From Streptomyces sp. NBC_01142 (GTDB lineage Bacteria > Actinomycetota > Actinomycetes > Streptomycetales > Streptomycetaceae): a stretch of 64,000 nucleotides of DNA. Under the pieces are notes generated by a model. That model was not told the origin of the DNA. It ran no database searches and saw nothing but the letters and a program-made list of their open reading frames with translations. Where the stretch lies: positions 1,736,001-1,800,000 of the forward strand of contig NZ_JAPEOR010000003.1 in assembly GCF_026341125.1 (NCBI RefSeq), written 5' to 3'. Positions 35,104-44,073 of this stretch are shown here, in pieces (the stretch's first letter is position 1; each line of letters starts with the position of its first letter). Position numbers and translations under genes: made by a program.

Positions 35104-36018
35104 TCACAGGTCGGCCCACGGGCGAGGCTTGCCGCCGGCCAGAGGCACCCACACGGCCTGGGCGGGACCGTGTTGCTCGATGTCTTCCAGTACGGCGGCT
35201 CCGAGCCGGACTTCACGGGCGAGGGCCGCTACGAGCGGGTGCTGGGCAACCATCGCCTGCAGATCGCTCATCCGATCGTCCAGCCTGGATCGGGAGGCAC
35301 CGGTGAGCACGAAGAGCACGCGGGGGAAGACCGGATACCAGCGGAGCCAGGCAGGACCTGCGGCGGCCGGCCTACGGCGGCCGACGGGCTGGGCCTCGTA
35401 CTGGAACAGACGGGCGTACTCGATCAACTTCACAGCCAGCCGCTCGCTGCTCATGGTGCTGCGATCGACTTCCACGAACGCGCGCAGCTTTCGCCGGTGT
35501 TCACTCTCGACGACGGTGTAGTACATGACAGCGTCGGCCACAATCCGCTCGCCCTCCCCGATGGAGTGAGACACCTCAGGCGTCCAGTCCCAGGGGCCAT
35601 GCTCGTGCCCGAGCCGACGGGCGTCTGCGGCAAAGGCCAGATGCGCGCGCACGACGGCGAGCGTGTGCGGGGTCTTCAACGACGCTGCCGTAGTCGAGGT
35701 GATGGGGTAGGGCGGCCGCCCCCGCAGGACAGGCAGATCCCGGGTCAGACGCGAACCTTCCTGCGTGAGATACCAGGCGTTGGTACGTGAGCGGTTCGCA
35801 TCCGGCAGCACCGTGCAGTTGGCGAAGCCGTCGGAGCGCAGCTTGTTCAGAACGCGGGACAGCAGCTGCCGCGTGCCGTCCGGCCGCAGCATCCGGCGCA
35901 GCTGGCTGGTGGTGGCGATGCGGTGCTGGGCGAGCGCGGCCAGCACCTGGTGACGCAGGGGTTCAGCGGGGCTGGGGGCCAAGCTGGTGGCCGGAGTGCT
36001 CAGTGCGAGGCTGGTCAT
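35104..36018 (-). CDS. Replication-relaxation family protein
   Basis: 304 residues from ATG 36018, with AAAGGAAC upstream. N-terminal winged helix (HRIATTSQLRRMLRPDGTRQ and a wing with LTQEGSRLTRD) and a nuclease-like C-terminal half with VEVDRSTMSSERLAVKLIEYARLF, features of the replication-relaxation (PF13814) family found in Streptomyces conjugative elements and plasmids beside transfer genes. Its exact biochemical role is not established. It matches the TcpC-like gene in orientation, 9 kb away, with a cargo block between. Confidence 0.75.
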   Translation of the reverse strand: MTSLALSTPATSLAPSPAEPLRHQVLAALAQHRIATTSQLRRMLRPDGTRQLLSRVLNKLRSDGFANCTVLPDANRSRTNAWYLTQEGSRLTRDLPVLRGRPPYPITSTTAASLKTPHTLAVVRAHLAFAADARRLGHEHGPWDWTPEVSHSIGEGERIVADAVMYYTVVESEHRRKLRAFVEVDRSTMSSERLAVKLIEYARLFQYEAQPVGRRRPAAAGPAWLRWYPVFPRVLFVLTGASRSRLDDRMSDLQAMVAQHPLVAALAREVRLGAAVLEDIEQHGPAQAVWVPLAGGKPRPWADL

Positions 36019-36162
36019 GCAAGTTCCTTTCGACGCACGCCTGCGGCCTGGGCGCTGAGCACTGGGCGGCTCCAGTCGAGGCGACGTTGGGCACGCCGCA
36101 GCCGACGCACGTCCAAGCGCTGCTCATGTGGGAAGTTCCTTCCGCGAGCCGTGGAGGTTTCC

Positions 36163-36243
36163 GTCAGAACCTTCGGTTGGTGATGAGAAAACCCGTTGGC
36201 CCCAACCAGACCCCCGACCACGAAGCCCCGACCATGGTCACGA
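36163..36243. repeat. Conjugation-element repeat R2 (CCCGACCACG cluster)
   Basis: Partner of R1 at 26444-26526, in the same orientation. Both begin GTCAGAAC, contain GAGAA-x-ACCCG and several CCCGACCA units, and end GGTCACGA. Lies upstream of the replication-relaxation gene; another CCCCGACCACGAG follows at 36288. Confidence 0.6.
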
Positions 36244-36696
36244 ACTCGAAACAGCCTCGCGGTCTGGACCGTGGTCGGCATCCATGCCCCCGACCACGAG
36301 GTTGCGCCGGCGCGCACGGACACCTTGCTGTGGAGCCGTGACCAGCCTCGGTAAGGCCGCTGACGCACTGCGCGGAGGGCGGCACCACGGAGAAGTTCGG
36401 CGATGGCCGGTCCGCAGCAGCCGCGGCTGCTGCGGGGCGCGGTGGCGAGCCACGCCATGCGCGGAGCGCGCGCCTCACCCGTTCAGGGAGCGCGGAGCGC
36501 GCCCAGAAGTCCCCTCCCGTGCTACAGAGTTCGCGTCGGAGTTGTGCACGATGCTCGCGCCCACCCGCTGGACAAGCGGGGGCAGGAAGTTCGCGACCGT
36601 GCGGGCCTGAATCGCCAGACCCGTCATGGGGGCGTCCTTAGCACCGTGCACTCGGCGGACGATTCCGTCAGGATGTTAGCTGCGGACGGAAGGTCT

Positions 36697-36763
36697 GTTG
36701 CGCCCCATGTTGCGGTGGATGTTGCGCTTTGATGTTGCGTCAGGTGTTGCGCTGGACGTTGCG
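36697..36763. repeat. Six GTTGCG iterons at 12-bp spacing
   Basis: GTTGCG at 36697, 36709, 36721, 36734, 36746 and 36758, that is intervals of 12, 12, 13, 12, 12. Most are followed by C and preceded by AT, GT or AC. The array is in a 1.9-kb gap without a gene (36019-37937), beside replication-type genes. Confidence 0.75.
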
Positions 36764-37717
36764 CGCCGTGGCGGTCGGCCTCCGCGCCACCCCAGGTCAA
36801 CGGCCTGCGGGCGCGTGGTCGGCCTGCTGACATCCCCTCTGCTGCCACTGTCCCGCACCGGTAGAAGGATGAGTAAGGGATGGGGGGCGGGTGTGGTCGG
36901 GCGGCGGCCTCGGGGATCGGGCGCGGCCTGTGGGTCGCCTGCGCGTCGGCTCCGCCGTCGCGCTGGGTGTGTGGGGTGGTGGTGGGCCTGTTCGGCCCGT
37001 GTGGTGGTGGGGTGGAGCTGCTCGCGCGCCCCCTTCTCCCTCTCCTTCTCCCTCTCTGTCGCTCCCTCCTGTGGGGGTCGGTCTATGCCGGAGGCAGGCA
37101 CACTCCCCCCGGGACTCGTCCGGATCTCCCGTACTCCGCAGAGGAGTTGGGCCCCGGAGGGGCTCTTTGGCTGAATGTGTCTATCGGCCCTGATGTCGGA
37201 AGCATCAGCTGTAGGGGAATGCCATAGCGACCGCCCTGCTCCGGAACCTCCCTTCAGAGATTCCGCGCCCGCGTGTGCGCTCCCACCGGGTGCGGGACCG
37301 GGCTGGCCTCGGGGGTGTCACTCTGCCGGAGCGGATCGGCTGGTTCGGGCCCGGCGGCGCCGCGCGGTGCGGTCGGCCATTACCCCTCCGGCCACCAGTA
37401 ACAGCTGGGAAGTTGTTGAGCGACGAGTTCGGCCTGGCGAGGACTCGGCGGGGGGCGAGGACACGGCCACGATCTCGTTGCAGGCCGAGATTCACGTACA
37501 GGTCGCAGGCGGGAGCTCCGCTGCTCCTGGCATCGGGTGCGTGTGCCTGTGCAGGTTGCCGTGTGGTTCAACGGCGCTTGGGACGTTTTCCGTTGGCCGT
37601 TGTCTTGGTGGGGTTCCGGTTCGGTGGGGTGCCGGTGTTCCGTACTTGTGGTGCTGGCCGTGTCCTGTCTGGTGCAGGGCGTTGCATGTCTGGGTGAGGG
37701 TGGCGAGGATCGGTGGT

Positions 37718-37816
37718 GGGTGGGTGGGTGTGTGGGTGGTTCGTTGGCCGGCCTTGCTCAGAATGGGTGGTTGGTTGTTTGGGGTCGGCTGGGGGCGGGG
37801 GCGGGGGCTGGGTGGG
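37718..37816 (+). other. G-quadruplex-prone G/T-rich stretch
   Basis: 37718-37736 reads GGG-T-GGG-T-GGG-TGTGT-GGG; 37791-37816 has five G-runs with 1-2 base loops. They lie in a 350-base segment (about 37580-37930) of strongly G+T-biased plus strand, just downstream of a minus-strand gene end. No gene supported in 36764-37937. Confidence 0.55.
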
Positions 37817-37937
37817 GTGGTGGCTTTCTGGGGGGCGGCGGGTGGTGATCGGCCGGCAGAGGGATTGTATTGGGTGGTCTGTGTGTTGCTGTGGTTTCGG
37901 GTGTGGTGGCGGGGTTGGTGTGTGGGTGGTGTGCGGT

Positions 37938-38366
37938 TCATGTTGCGTGCCAGCCGCTCCAGCGCAGGACCGAGACTTCGATTACGGGTCCGGTGGGGGG
38001 CTGGTCGGCGTACTGCTGGTATTTCGCTGTGAGGAGGTTGATGCAGTGGGCGGCGTGGGGGGATTGGTCCGGTGGGGGGAGTACTCGGGCTTCGCCGTCG
38101 GCTCTGGCCCACCACAGGCGGTTCCAGTCTTCTTCGTAGTGGTCGGTGAGCAGACAGACCGACGGGTTGGCGGCGATGTTGGCCAGGCGTTTCAGCCGTG
38201 TTGTCCGTTTCGGTTTGTGGTCCACGGCCAGTGTTACTGTGTCGCTGTCCAGGGCGAACACCACCGGTACCAGGTGGGGGTGGGCGGTTGCGTCGGCTGT
38301 CGCGAGATGGGCGATGCGCGCTGCGGCGAACAGCTCTTGTGCCTCAGTGCTCGTCAGAGCGGGCAT
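37938..38366 (-). CDS. F420-dependent PPOX-class oxidoreductase (TIGR03668-like)
   Basis: 142 residues from ATG 38366, with GAAAGGGG upstream. Split-beta-barrel flavin-fold protein: RIAHLATADATAHPHLVPVVFALD, KPKRTTRLKRLANIAANP and CLLTDHYEEDWNRLWWARADG are the signature segments of the actinobacterial TIGR03668 subfamily. Likely reduces an unknown substrate with F420. Downstream of an LLM-type F420 enzyme in the same orientation. Confidence 0.85.
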   Translation of the reverse strand: MPALTSTEAQELFAAARIAHLATADATAHPHLVPVVFALDSDTVTLAVDHKPKRTTRLKRLANIAANPSVCLLTDHYEEDWNRLWWARADGEARVLPPPDQSPHAAHCINLLTAKYQQYADQPPTGPVIEVSVLRWSGWHAT

Positions 38367-38379
38367 CGCACCCCTTTCC

Positions 38380-38442
38380 GGCGGTTGTGGCGGTCACGGC
38401 GGTCACGGCGGTTGTGGCGGTTGTGGCGGTTCCTGCGGTTGT
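38380..38442. repeat. 9-bp tandem repeat in the gap between two F420 genes
   Basis: Seven units of GGCGGTTGT or GGCGGTCAC type, in the 128-base gap directly upstream of the 38366 start codon. Non-coding minisatellite; copy number may vary between strains. Confidence 0.7.
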
Positions 38443-38494
38443 GGGTTGTCGGGTTGGTCCCGCATTCTTCCGGGGTGTCGCGGTGTGTGGTGTC

Positions 38495-39319
38495 TCAGCG
38501 GTACCGGGCAGCGACTGCGGCCAGCCGGTCCAGGTACTCCAGCGTCTGTTGTTCGGGCATTGTCGGCAGGTAGAACAGCAGCCGCTCGACCCCCAGTCTG
38601 CTGTATCCCTCGATCTGTTCGGGATCGTCGGGAGCCGCGTACACCGTGACCGGTACCTCCCGGCCGGCGAGGGCGCGCAGCCGCTCGATCAGCGGGCCGA
38701 GCTCCTGCGGCGGCAGGCTGTTGGCCAGCCAGGCGTCTGCGAGCTGCGCCACCCGCCCGAACGCGCCCTCGCCGCCGCCGACGTAGATCGGCGGATGGGG
38801 GCGCTGTACGGGTTTGGGCCAGGCGTAGACCGGGTCGAAGTTCACGAACTCGCCGTGGAACTCGGCCTTCTCCGCGGTCCACAGCTCTCGCATGGCGCGC
38901 AGCCGCTCGTCGGTGAGCCGGCCGCGGGTGGAGGGGTCGGTGCCGTGGTTCCTCATCTCCTCACGGTTCCAGCCGGCACCGACGCCGAAGATCACGCGGC
39001 CGCCGGAGATCAGGTCGAGCGAGGCGACCTCCTTCGCCGTGATGATCGGGTCGCGCTGCGGGATCAGTGCGATGCCGGTGCCCAGCAGCAGCCGCTCGGT
39101 CACCACACCGATCGCGGTCAGGGCGATGAAGGGGTCGAGGGTGCGGTAGTACATTTCCGGCAGCTCGCCGCCGCCCGGGTAGGGCGTCTGGCGGTCCGCC
39201 GGGATATGGCTGTGCTCGGCGATGAACAATGAGTCGAACGCACGTTCCTCGAGGGCGGTTCCGAGCGGGGCGGGGCTGATGCCCTGGTCGGTGATGAAGG
39301 TCGAGACTCCGAATTTCAC
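38495..39319 (-). CDS. LLM-class F420-dependent oxidoreductase (TIGR03619-like)
   Basis: 274 residues from GTG 39319, with GGAG upstream; the frame is open further 5' but that part is low complexity. Luciferase-like TIM barrel: KFGVSTFITDQGISPA, FIAEHSHIP, GTGIALIPQRDPIITAKE, GRVIFGVGAGWNREEM. Binds F420 and transfers hydride; substrate unknown. Same strand as the PPOX-class gene that follows after 128 bases. Confidence 0.87.
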   Translation of the reverse strand: MKFGVSTFITDQGISPAPLGTALEERAFDSLFIAEHSHIPADRQTPYPGGGELPEMYYRTLDPFIALTAIGVVTERLLLGTGIALIPQRDPIITAKEVASLDLISGGRVIFGVGAGWNREEMRNHGTDPSTRGRLTDERLRAMRELWTAEKAEFHGEFVNFDPVYAWPKPVQRPHPPIYVGGGEGAFGRVAQLADAWLANSLPPQELGPLIERLRALAGREVPVTVYAAPDDPEQIEGYSRLGVERLLFYLPTMPEQQTLEYLDRLAAVAARYR

Positions 39320-40315
39320 GACGGCTCCGTCGAGGTCGGGTACGGGAAAGGGGCGGGTGGCACAGATCTGCTGACTACCCGCCCCGGGCGGTCCCGCTCC
39401 CATGACCACCCGGGAGAACCATCGCGGAGTACGGGGCGGGGTCCGCGGTCGCACGTACGCGCGGGGGTGCCGGCACCCCACCCGCGGTGTGGTGTCTTCG
39501 CCGGCGGGCAGTCCCGCCGTGCCGCGTCCGCGAGGCCCGCGGACACCGGCCGAGCGGACACCGGCCGAGCGGACACCGGCCGGCGGGGCGGTGGCCGGCC
39601 GGCATTGATCCGGCGCGGTGTCCGGCATGGATCTACCGTGGTAGACAGCGCAGGCGGCGCATGCAGCCGGCCTGGGCAGCCACCGTCCGTCGGCGGTTGC
39701 GCGCATGCTTTTGCCGGCAGTACAGCGGTTGTGAAGCGGTGGATACGGGCATGCTTGCCGCCGGCTGGAGCAGTGGACCGGACACGCCGGTATGCGTCCG
39801 GTCCTGTCTCGGCGTATCGCCCGTGTTGAGTGTTGGGGCTTTCTTCTGCTGGACTCTTTGGACACTGGGCAGTGTCGTTTCCGCAGCGTGGGTCGGCAGG
39901 CTCGTCGGGAGTTCGGTTTGCCGTCGGGCGGTCGGGGCCAGGCTCCGGAGCGGGGACTGATTCTGGAACCCGGCCGCGTCGCCGGCGTTGTGTCTCATGC
40001 GGTGGTCCGTTCTTCGTTGTGGCCCTCAGGGTTTTCAAGAGGGTGTGAGATCTTGCCCCCCGCGTACTCTGACTTGCTGGTTCCCGGCCCGCTGTGGGGC
40101 TGAGGTGGTCTTGTGGTCCACATCTGGTCCGCAGGGCAGGGGCGGCCTGTGGTGGTACATCGCGCTGCTGCACCTGGACGATGCCCGCACCCTGTGGAGA
40201 GACCACGTCAGCCGTCCTGGAGATCTGATCTGCAGAACCGGGTCGGCCGGTTGGTCGGCACACGGCACTCGGTCCGTTTTCGGCCTGCGCTGGTACGTGG
40301 GCGCTGGTGGGTGAG
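39320..40315. other. 996-base gap with a 15-bp triplicate
   Basis: No gene supported on either strand. 39540-39584 holds three tandem copies of CGGACACCGGCCGAG (the last ends in GC). The rest is ordinary GC-rich sequence upstream of the LLM gene and downstream of the multicopper oxidase. Confidence 0.4.
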
Positions 40316-42019
40316 CTATGCGTCGTAGGTGAGGGTGGTCATCATGCCGGATTCCGAGTGGTAGATGTTGTGGCAGTGGAGCATCCAGTGGCCGGGGTTG
40401 TCGGCGTCGAAGTCGAGGACGAGTTTGTTGTGGGGCAGGACGGGGGCGGTGTCTTTCCGGGCGCCGCGGGAGTCGATGCCGGCGAGAGCGTATGTGTGGC
40501 CGTGGAGGTGGACGGGGTGCCACATGTCGGTCGCGTTGATGACGACGAGGCGCACGCGTTCGCCGTGTTCGATGCGGTGGACGCGGTCGGGCGAGTAGGG
40601 GCGGTGGTCGATGCCCCAGTCGTAGTTCTTCATGCCGCCGGTGAAGGTGAGTTTGAGGATCCGGTCGGGTCTGCGCCGGTCGAGTTCGACGGTTTCGTGG
40701 GGCCTGAGTCGGCGTGCTGAGGACAAGACGTCGCGCCGCAGTTCGGCGGGGCGGGCGGTGGGGCCGGGCAGTGCGCCGCTTGCTGTGCGCAGGACCGCCA
40801 TGGCGGCGCCGTTCTTGCCTTCGGCGAGTGCGGTGAGCGGGAAGACGCCGTCTTTCGCGCTGATCAGTACGTCGTACCGTTCGCCCATGCCGAGGAGCAG
40901 GGAGTCCGTCCGGTGGTGGTGTACGGGGAAGCCGTCGCTGTGGGTGATTGTCATCCGGTGGCCGCCGAGTGCCACGCGGAACGCGGTCTCGGCGCCCGCG
41001 TTGATGATGCGCAGCCGGATCCGGTCGCCGGGTCTGGCCCGGAACTGGGTCGGGTCGTCGGGTGTGCGTCCGTTGATCAGGTAGTGCGGGTAGGCGACGT
41101 CGCCCGCGTGGCCGCCGAGCAGCGGGCTGCTGGCGCCCGTCATCAGCCGGCCGTGTCCCTTCCCCTGCTGCTGCGGTGAGGGTGACGCGTCGTCGGGCTC
41201 CGGTGCGCGGGCGCCGGGCGGCCCGTATCCGGCCGCGATTCCTCCGGAGGGTTTGGACGGTACGGGCCGGGTGCCCCGGTCGTGCCCGCGCTGGTGCGCG
41301 GAGCCGCCGTGGCCCATGGCGGGCTTGCCCTTGCGGAGCTGGTCGAAGACGTCCTCGGGGCTGGAGCCGCCGACTCCGTCGATCCAGTCGTCCAGCAGGA
41401 CGATCCATTCCGCGTCGTAGGCGAGGGGCTCGTTGGGGTCGTCCACGATCAGCGGCGCGTACATTGCGCGGTCGATCTGCAGGCCCAGGTGCGGGTGGAA
41501 CCAGTATGTGCCGGGGTGCGGCGCCTGGAAGCGGTAGGTGAACGACCCGCCCGGTTTGATGGGCGGCTGTGTCACCTCGGGCACGCCGTCCATCTCGTTG
41601 CGCAGGGCGATGCCGTGCCAGTGGATCGTTGTGGGTTCGGGCAGGTGGTTGGCGAGCGTCATCTCGAGTGTGTCGCCGGCGGTGATCCGTACCGCTTTGC
41701 CGGGCAGTTCGCCGTTGTAGGTCGAGGTCCTGACGGTGCGTCCGCCGCCGATCTCGACCGTGGCCGGTGTGGCGGTGAAGGTGAGGCCGCGGAGCTTGCC
41801 TTCGGGGCTGGGCGTCCATGTGGGCCGGACCTTCTTGCCGTCCGTGGAGACGGAGCCTCCGGGGCCGGGGCCGGCGACCTCCTTTCCGGCGCCGGCTGTG
41901 GGGTCCGCGCCACTGCCGGAGCAGGCGGTGAGCAGTGCGGATCCCGCTGCGGCGATCCCGGCGCCGAGTACGGCACGCCGGGTGGGAGGGGTCGGACGGG
42001 TGTGATCCTGCCTGTACAT
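40316..42019 (-). CDS. Multicopper oxidase, Tat-exported lipoprotein
   Basis: 567 residues from ATG 42019 (GGAGG close upstream). The N-terminus has a twin-arginine motif (TRRAVLG) and a lipobox (LLTACSG), so it is exported folded and lipid-anchored. All copper-binding motifs are present: HWHG, WFHPHLG, HPVHLHGH and HCHNIYHSESGM, giving the type 1 and trinuclear centres. A His/Met/Gln-rich insert (HGGSAHQRGHDRG, SPQQQGKGHG) lies near the middle. Probably oxidises Cu(I) or phenolics outside the cell; copper tolerance is the usual context, but no other copper gene is nearby. Confidence 0.9.
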   Translation of the reverse strand: MYRQDHTRPTPPTRRAVLGAGIAAAGSALLTACSGSGADPTAGAGKEVAGPGPGGSVSTDGKKVRPTWTPSPEGKLRGLTFTATPATVEIGGGRTVRTSTYNGELPGKAVRITAGDTLEMTLANHLPEPTTIHWHGIALRNEMDGVPEVTQPPIKPGGSFTYRFQAPHPGTYWFHPHLGLQIDRAMYAPLIVDDPNEPLAYDAEWIVLLDDWIDGVGGSSPEDVFDQLRKGKPAMGHGGSAHQRGHDRGTRPVPSKPSGGIAAGYGPPGARAPEPDDASPSPQQQGKGHGRLMTGASSPLLGGHAGDVAYPHYLINGRTPDDPTQFRARPGDRIRLRIINAGAETAFRVALGGHRMTITHSDGFPVHHHRTDSLLLGMGERYDVLISAKDGVFPLTALAEGKNGAAMAVLRTASGALPGPTARPAELRRDVLSSARRLRPHETVELDRRRPDRILKLTFTGGMKNYDWGIDHRPYSPDRVHRIEHGERVRLVVINATDMWHPVHLHGHTYALAGIDSRGARKDTAPVLPHNKLVLDFDADNPGHWMLHCHNIYHSESGMMTTLTYDA

Positions 42020-42497
42020 GGTCCTCCGGTCGTTCGCACGTGCGCGCATCCCGCCCCGGGCGAGGGGGCGGTGCCCCGGGCGGGGCCTGACGCGGCACGA
42101 ACCAGCATGGAGCACAATGCCGGAAACATGCGGTAAGTCCATATCGGTCTCGCCTGTCGTGCTCAAGGAATGCCGCCCGCTACGGCGGGGTACCCCACGG
42201 GCGCAGGCCGACGCTCAAGGGGGGGGCGGCGGCGGAGCCGGGGGCGGGGGCCGGGCAGCATGCCTCACGGCGCGGATTCCATGACGCAGAGTCCGTGAGC
42301 GCAAATGCCGGCCTGCGCGCAGGAAACCACTGACTCTTCACAGCAGTGCCAGATGCTCGACGGCTTTGCCGTCACCGGCGCCCTGGACCGCTGAAGAACC
42401 GGGCCGCGGCCCGGCCCGGCCGTCGCGGACGGCGCTCCCGGGTGAACCCGCAACCGCCAGAAGGCCGGTCCCTGTTGTTGAAGGGGTACGGGCCGGA

Positions 42498-42553
42498 GCA
42501 GACGGCAGACGGCAGACGGCAGAGGGCAGAGGGCAGAGGGCAGAGGGCAGAGG
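42498..42553. repeat. 7-bp tandem repeat
   Basis: Three GCAGACG followed by five GCAGAGG units, then degenerate GGAGAGG. In the 1.1-kb gap 42020-43131, where no gene is supported. Confidence 0.75.
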
Positions 42554-42640
42554 GGAGAGGGGAGGGGGGAGGGGGACGGTGGCCGTGTGCGGAGCGGTCC
42601 TGGGGCAAGGAGTGTGCGCCCGGACCGTCCGGTTCTGTGG

Positions 42641-42688
42641 CCGCTGCGCCGTTCCGCCGCTGCGCCGTTCCGCCGCTGCGCCGTTCCG
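42641..42688. repeat. 16-bp tandem repeat
   Basis: Three exact units of CCGCTGCGCCGTTCCG plus a partial fourth, in the same gene-free gap as the 7-bp array. Confidence 0.75.
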
Positions 42689-43131
42689 CCGCTGCGCCGC
42701 TGCGCGCCGTAGCGGGGTCGGGTCGCACAGCAGGTCGGGGGCGAGGGTGCTGCTGGTCGTGGGGAAGGGGGGGCTGCAGGGCGCTGCGGAACCTCTGAGG
42801 GCGAGTTGCGCCGGGTGCCGGACGTTGGCGGCTGAGCCGTGTCTTGGAGCCGCCGTGCACGGCGACGCGCTGGTGCTCGCTGTGGCGAGGCCGCGCGGCA
42901 GTTCGCCGGGGTCACCGGGGTCGCCGGGTACGGGCTGTCGGCCGCGGCCGCGCCGGCACGTGATCACGCCAGAGCTGAACGGGGCGGGCGCAACGGCACC
43001 CTGACACCGGAGCAGGCTCTGCTCTCGCCCTGCCACGGACAGGTGGCGAACAGCTCGGGGTGTCTGACGTTTCGTTCCGTGTCGGCCCCGGGAGTTCCAT
43101 GACAGTCATGGCTCTCTCCGGTCTGGGGTGT

Positions 43132-44073
43132 TCACGGCAGGAGCTGGTCGAGGACGGCCGAGGCGAGTGCCGCGTCGAGTGCTCCGACTCCGGTGAGGTC
43201 GGCGACCGTGACCGCCGTGTCCGGCCGGTCGACGGGTCCTTTGAGCAGCAGGCCGGCGGCGGTGTCGCCGTCCTGGGCGGCGGCGCCGGCGCGGACGGCG
43301 TGGCCGAAGTCACCGTGGTCGAGGCATTGGGCGTGGTCGTCGGTTGCGATGAGCCGTGCGCGGTGAAAGAGCGCCGGCGGCAGCTCGTTCTTGTGCGGCA
43401 TGTCTGTGCCGATGCCGGTCACGTGCGTGCCCTCGCGCACGTGGGCGGCATCCAGGACGGGGGCTGTTGCCGGAGTCGTGGTGATGATCATGTCGGCGTC
43501 GGCCGCCTCTTGTGCCGATACGGGCCGGGCGTGCAGGCCGCGGGCGTTGAGCTCGTCGCACAGGGCATTGCTTTTGTGCGGGTTGCGGCCGTGGACCAGC
43601 ACCATGCTGAGCGGGCGTAGCCCTGCCAGCCAGGTGGCCTGGAGGCGGGCCTGTTCGCCGGTGCCGAAGACGGCCAGTGTGACGGCGCCGGGCCGGGCCA
43701 TGGCATGGGTGATCAGGGCGCCCGCGGCAGCGGTGCGCCAGGCGGTCAGCAGGCCACGGTCGTCCAGGAGCGCGCGTACCTGTCCGGTGCGGGCGCTGAC
43801 GACGCAGACCAGACCGTGATTGGACGGAAGGCCGAGGCCGGGGTTGGCGTAGAAGCCGGTCGCGATCTTGACGGTGAAGTCGGTGGCACCGGTGATCCAG
43901 CCGGCTTTGACGTGGCAGTCCCCGCCGGCTTCGGGGAAGTCCATGTGCAGCGGCGGCGGCACGCTGGTGCGGCCTTCGGCATGCGCGATCAGCGCGTCAC
44001 GGACGGTGTCGAGGACCAGCTGTGAGGTGGCGGCCCCGGTGATGGCGGCCGTGCCGAAAACGGGGGGAGTCAT
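43132..44073 (-). CDS. Ornithine cyclodeaminase / mu-crystallin family enzyme
   Basis: 313 residues from ATG 44073, whose ATGA overlaps the stop of the aminotransferase gene. Rossmann NAD motif AVFGTGEQARLQATW; substrate Lys in HVKAGW, Arg in TAWRTAAAGAL, and the Asp in GIGTDMPHKNEL that is catalytic in ornithine cyclodeaminase. Family members cyclise ornithine or act as imine reductases or amino-acid dehydrogenases; the precise reaction cannot be read. Third gene of the operon, so it probably works on the product or substrate of the aminotransferase. Confidence 0.85.
   Translation of the reverse strand: MTPPVFGTAAITGAATSQLVLDTVRDALIAHAEGRTSVPPPLHMDFPEAGGDCHVKAGWITGATDFTVKIATGFYANPGLGLPSNHGLVCVVSARTGQVRALLDDRGLLTAWRTAAAGALITHAMARPGAVTLAVFGTGEQARLQATWLAGLRPLSMVLVHGRNPHKSNALCDELNARGLHARPVSAQEAADADMIITTTPATAPVLDAAHVREGTHVTGIGTDMPHKNELPPALFHRARLIATDDHAQCLDHGDFGHAVRAGAAAQDGDTAAGLLLKGPVDRPDTAVTVADLTGVGALDAALASAVLDQLLP

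Noticed and set aside
36015..36130. Possible small Cys-containing gene upstream of the replication-relaxation start (minus strand, MSSAWTCVGCGVPN)
   Set aside because: Has a ribosome-like GGAAGGAA but only one CxxC and overlaps the next gene by about 75 bases; not enough to call.
37175..38032. 285-codon plus frame in the G/T-rich region
   Set aside because: Trp/Gly/Val/Cys-rich translation of a skewed, low-complexity sequence that overlaps a well-supported minus-strand F420 gene.
40035..42098. 687-codon minus frame overlapping the multicopper oxidase
   Set aside because: Arg/His/Pro-rich shadow of the oxidase gene, which has the copper motifs in another frame.
42498..42688. CRISPR-like array
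   Set aside because: Units are contiguous 7-bp and 16-bp tandem repeats with no spacers and no cas genes nearby.
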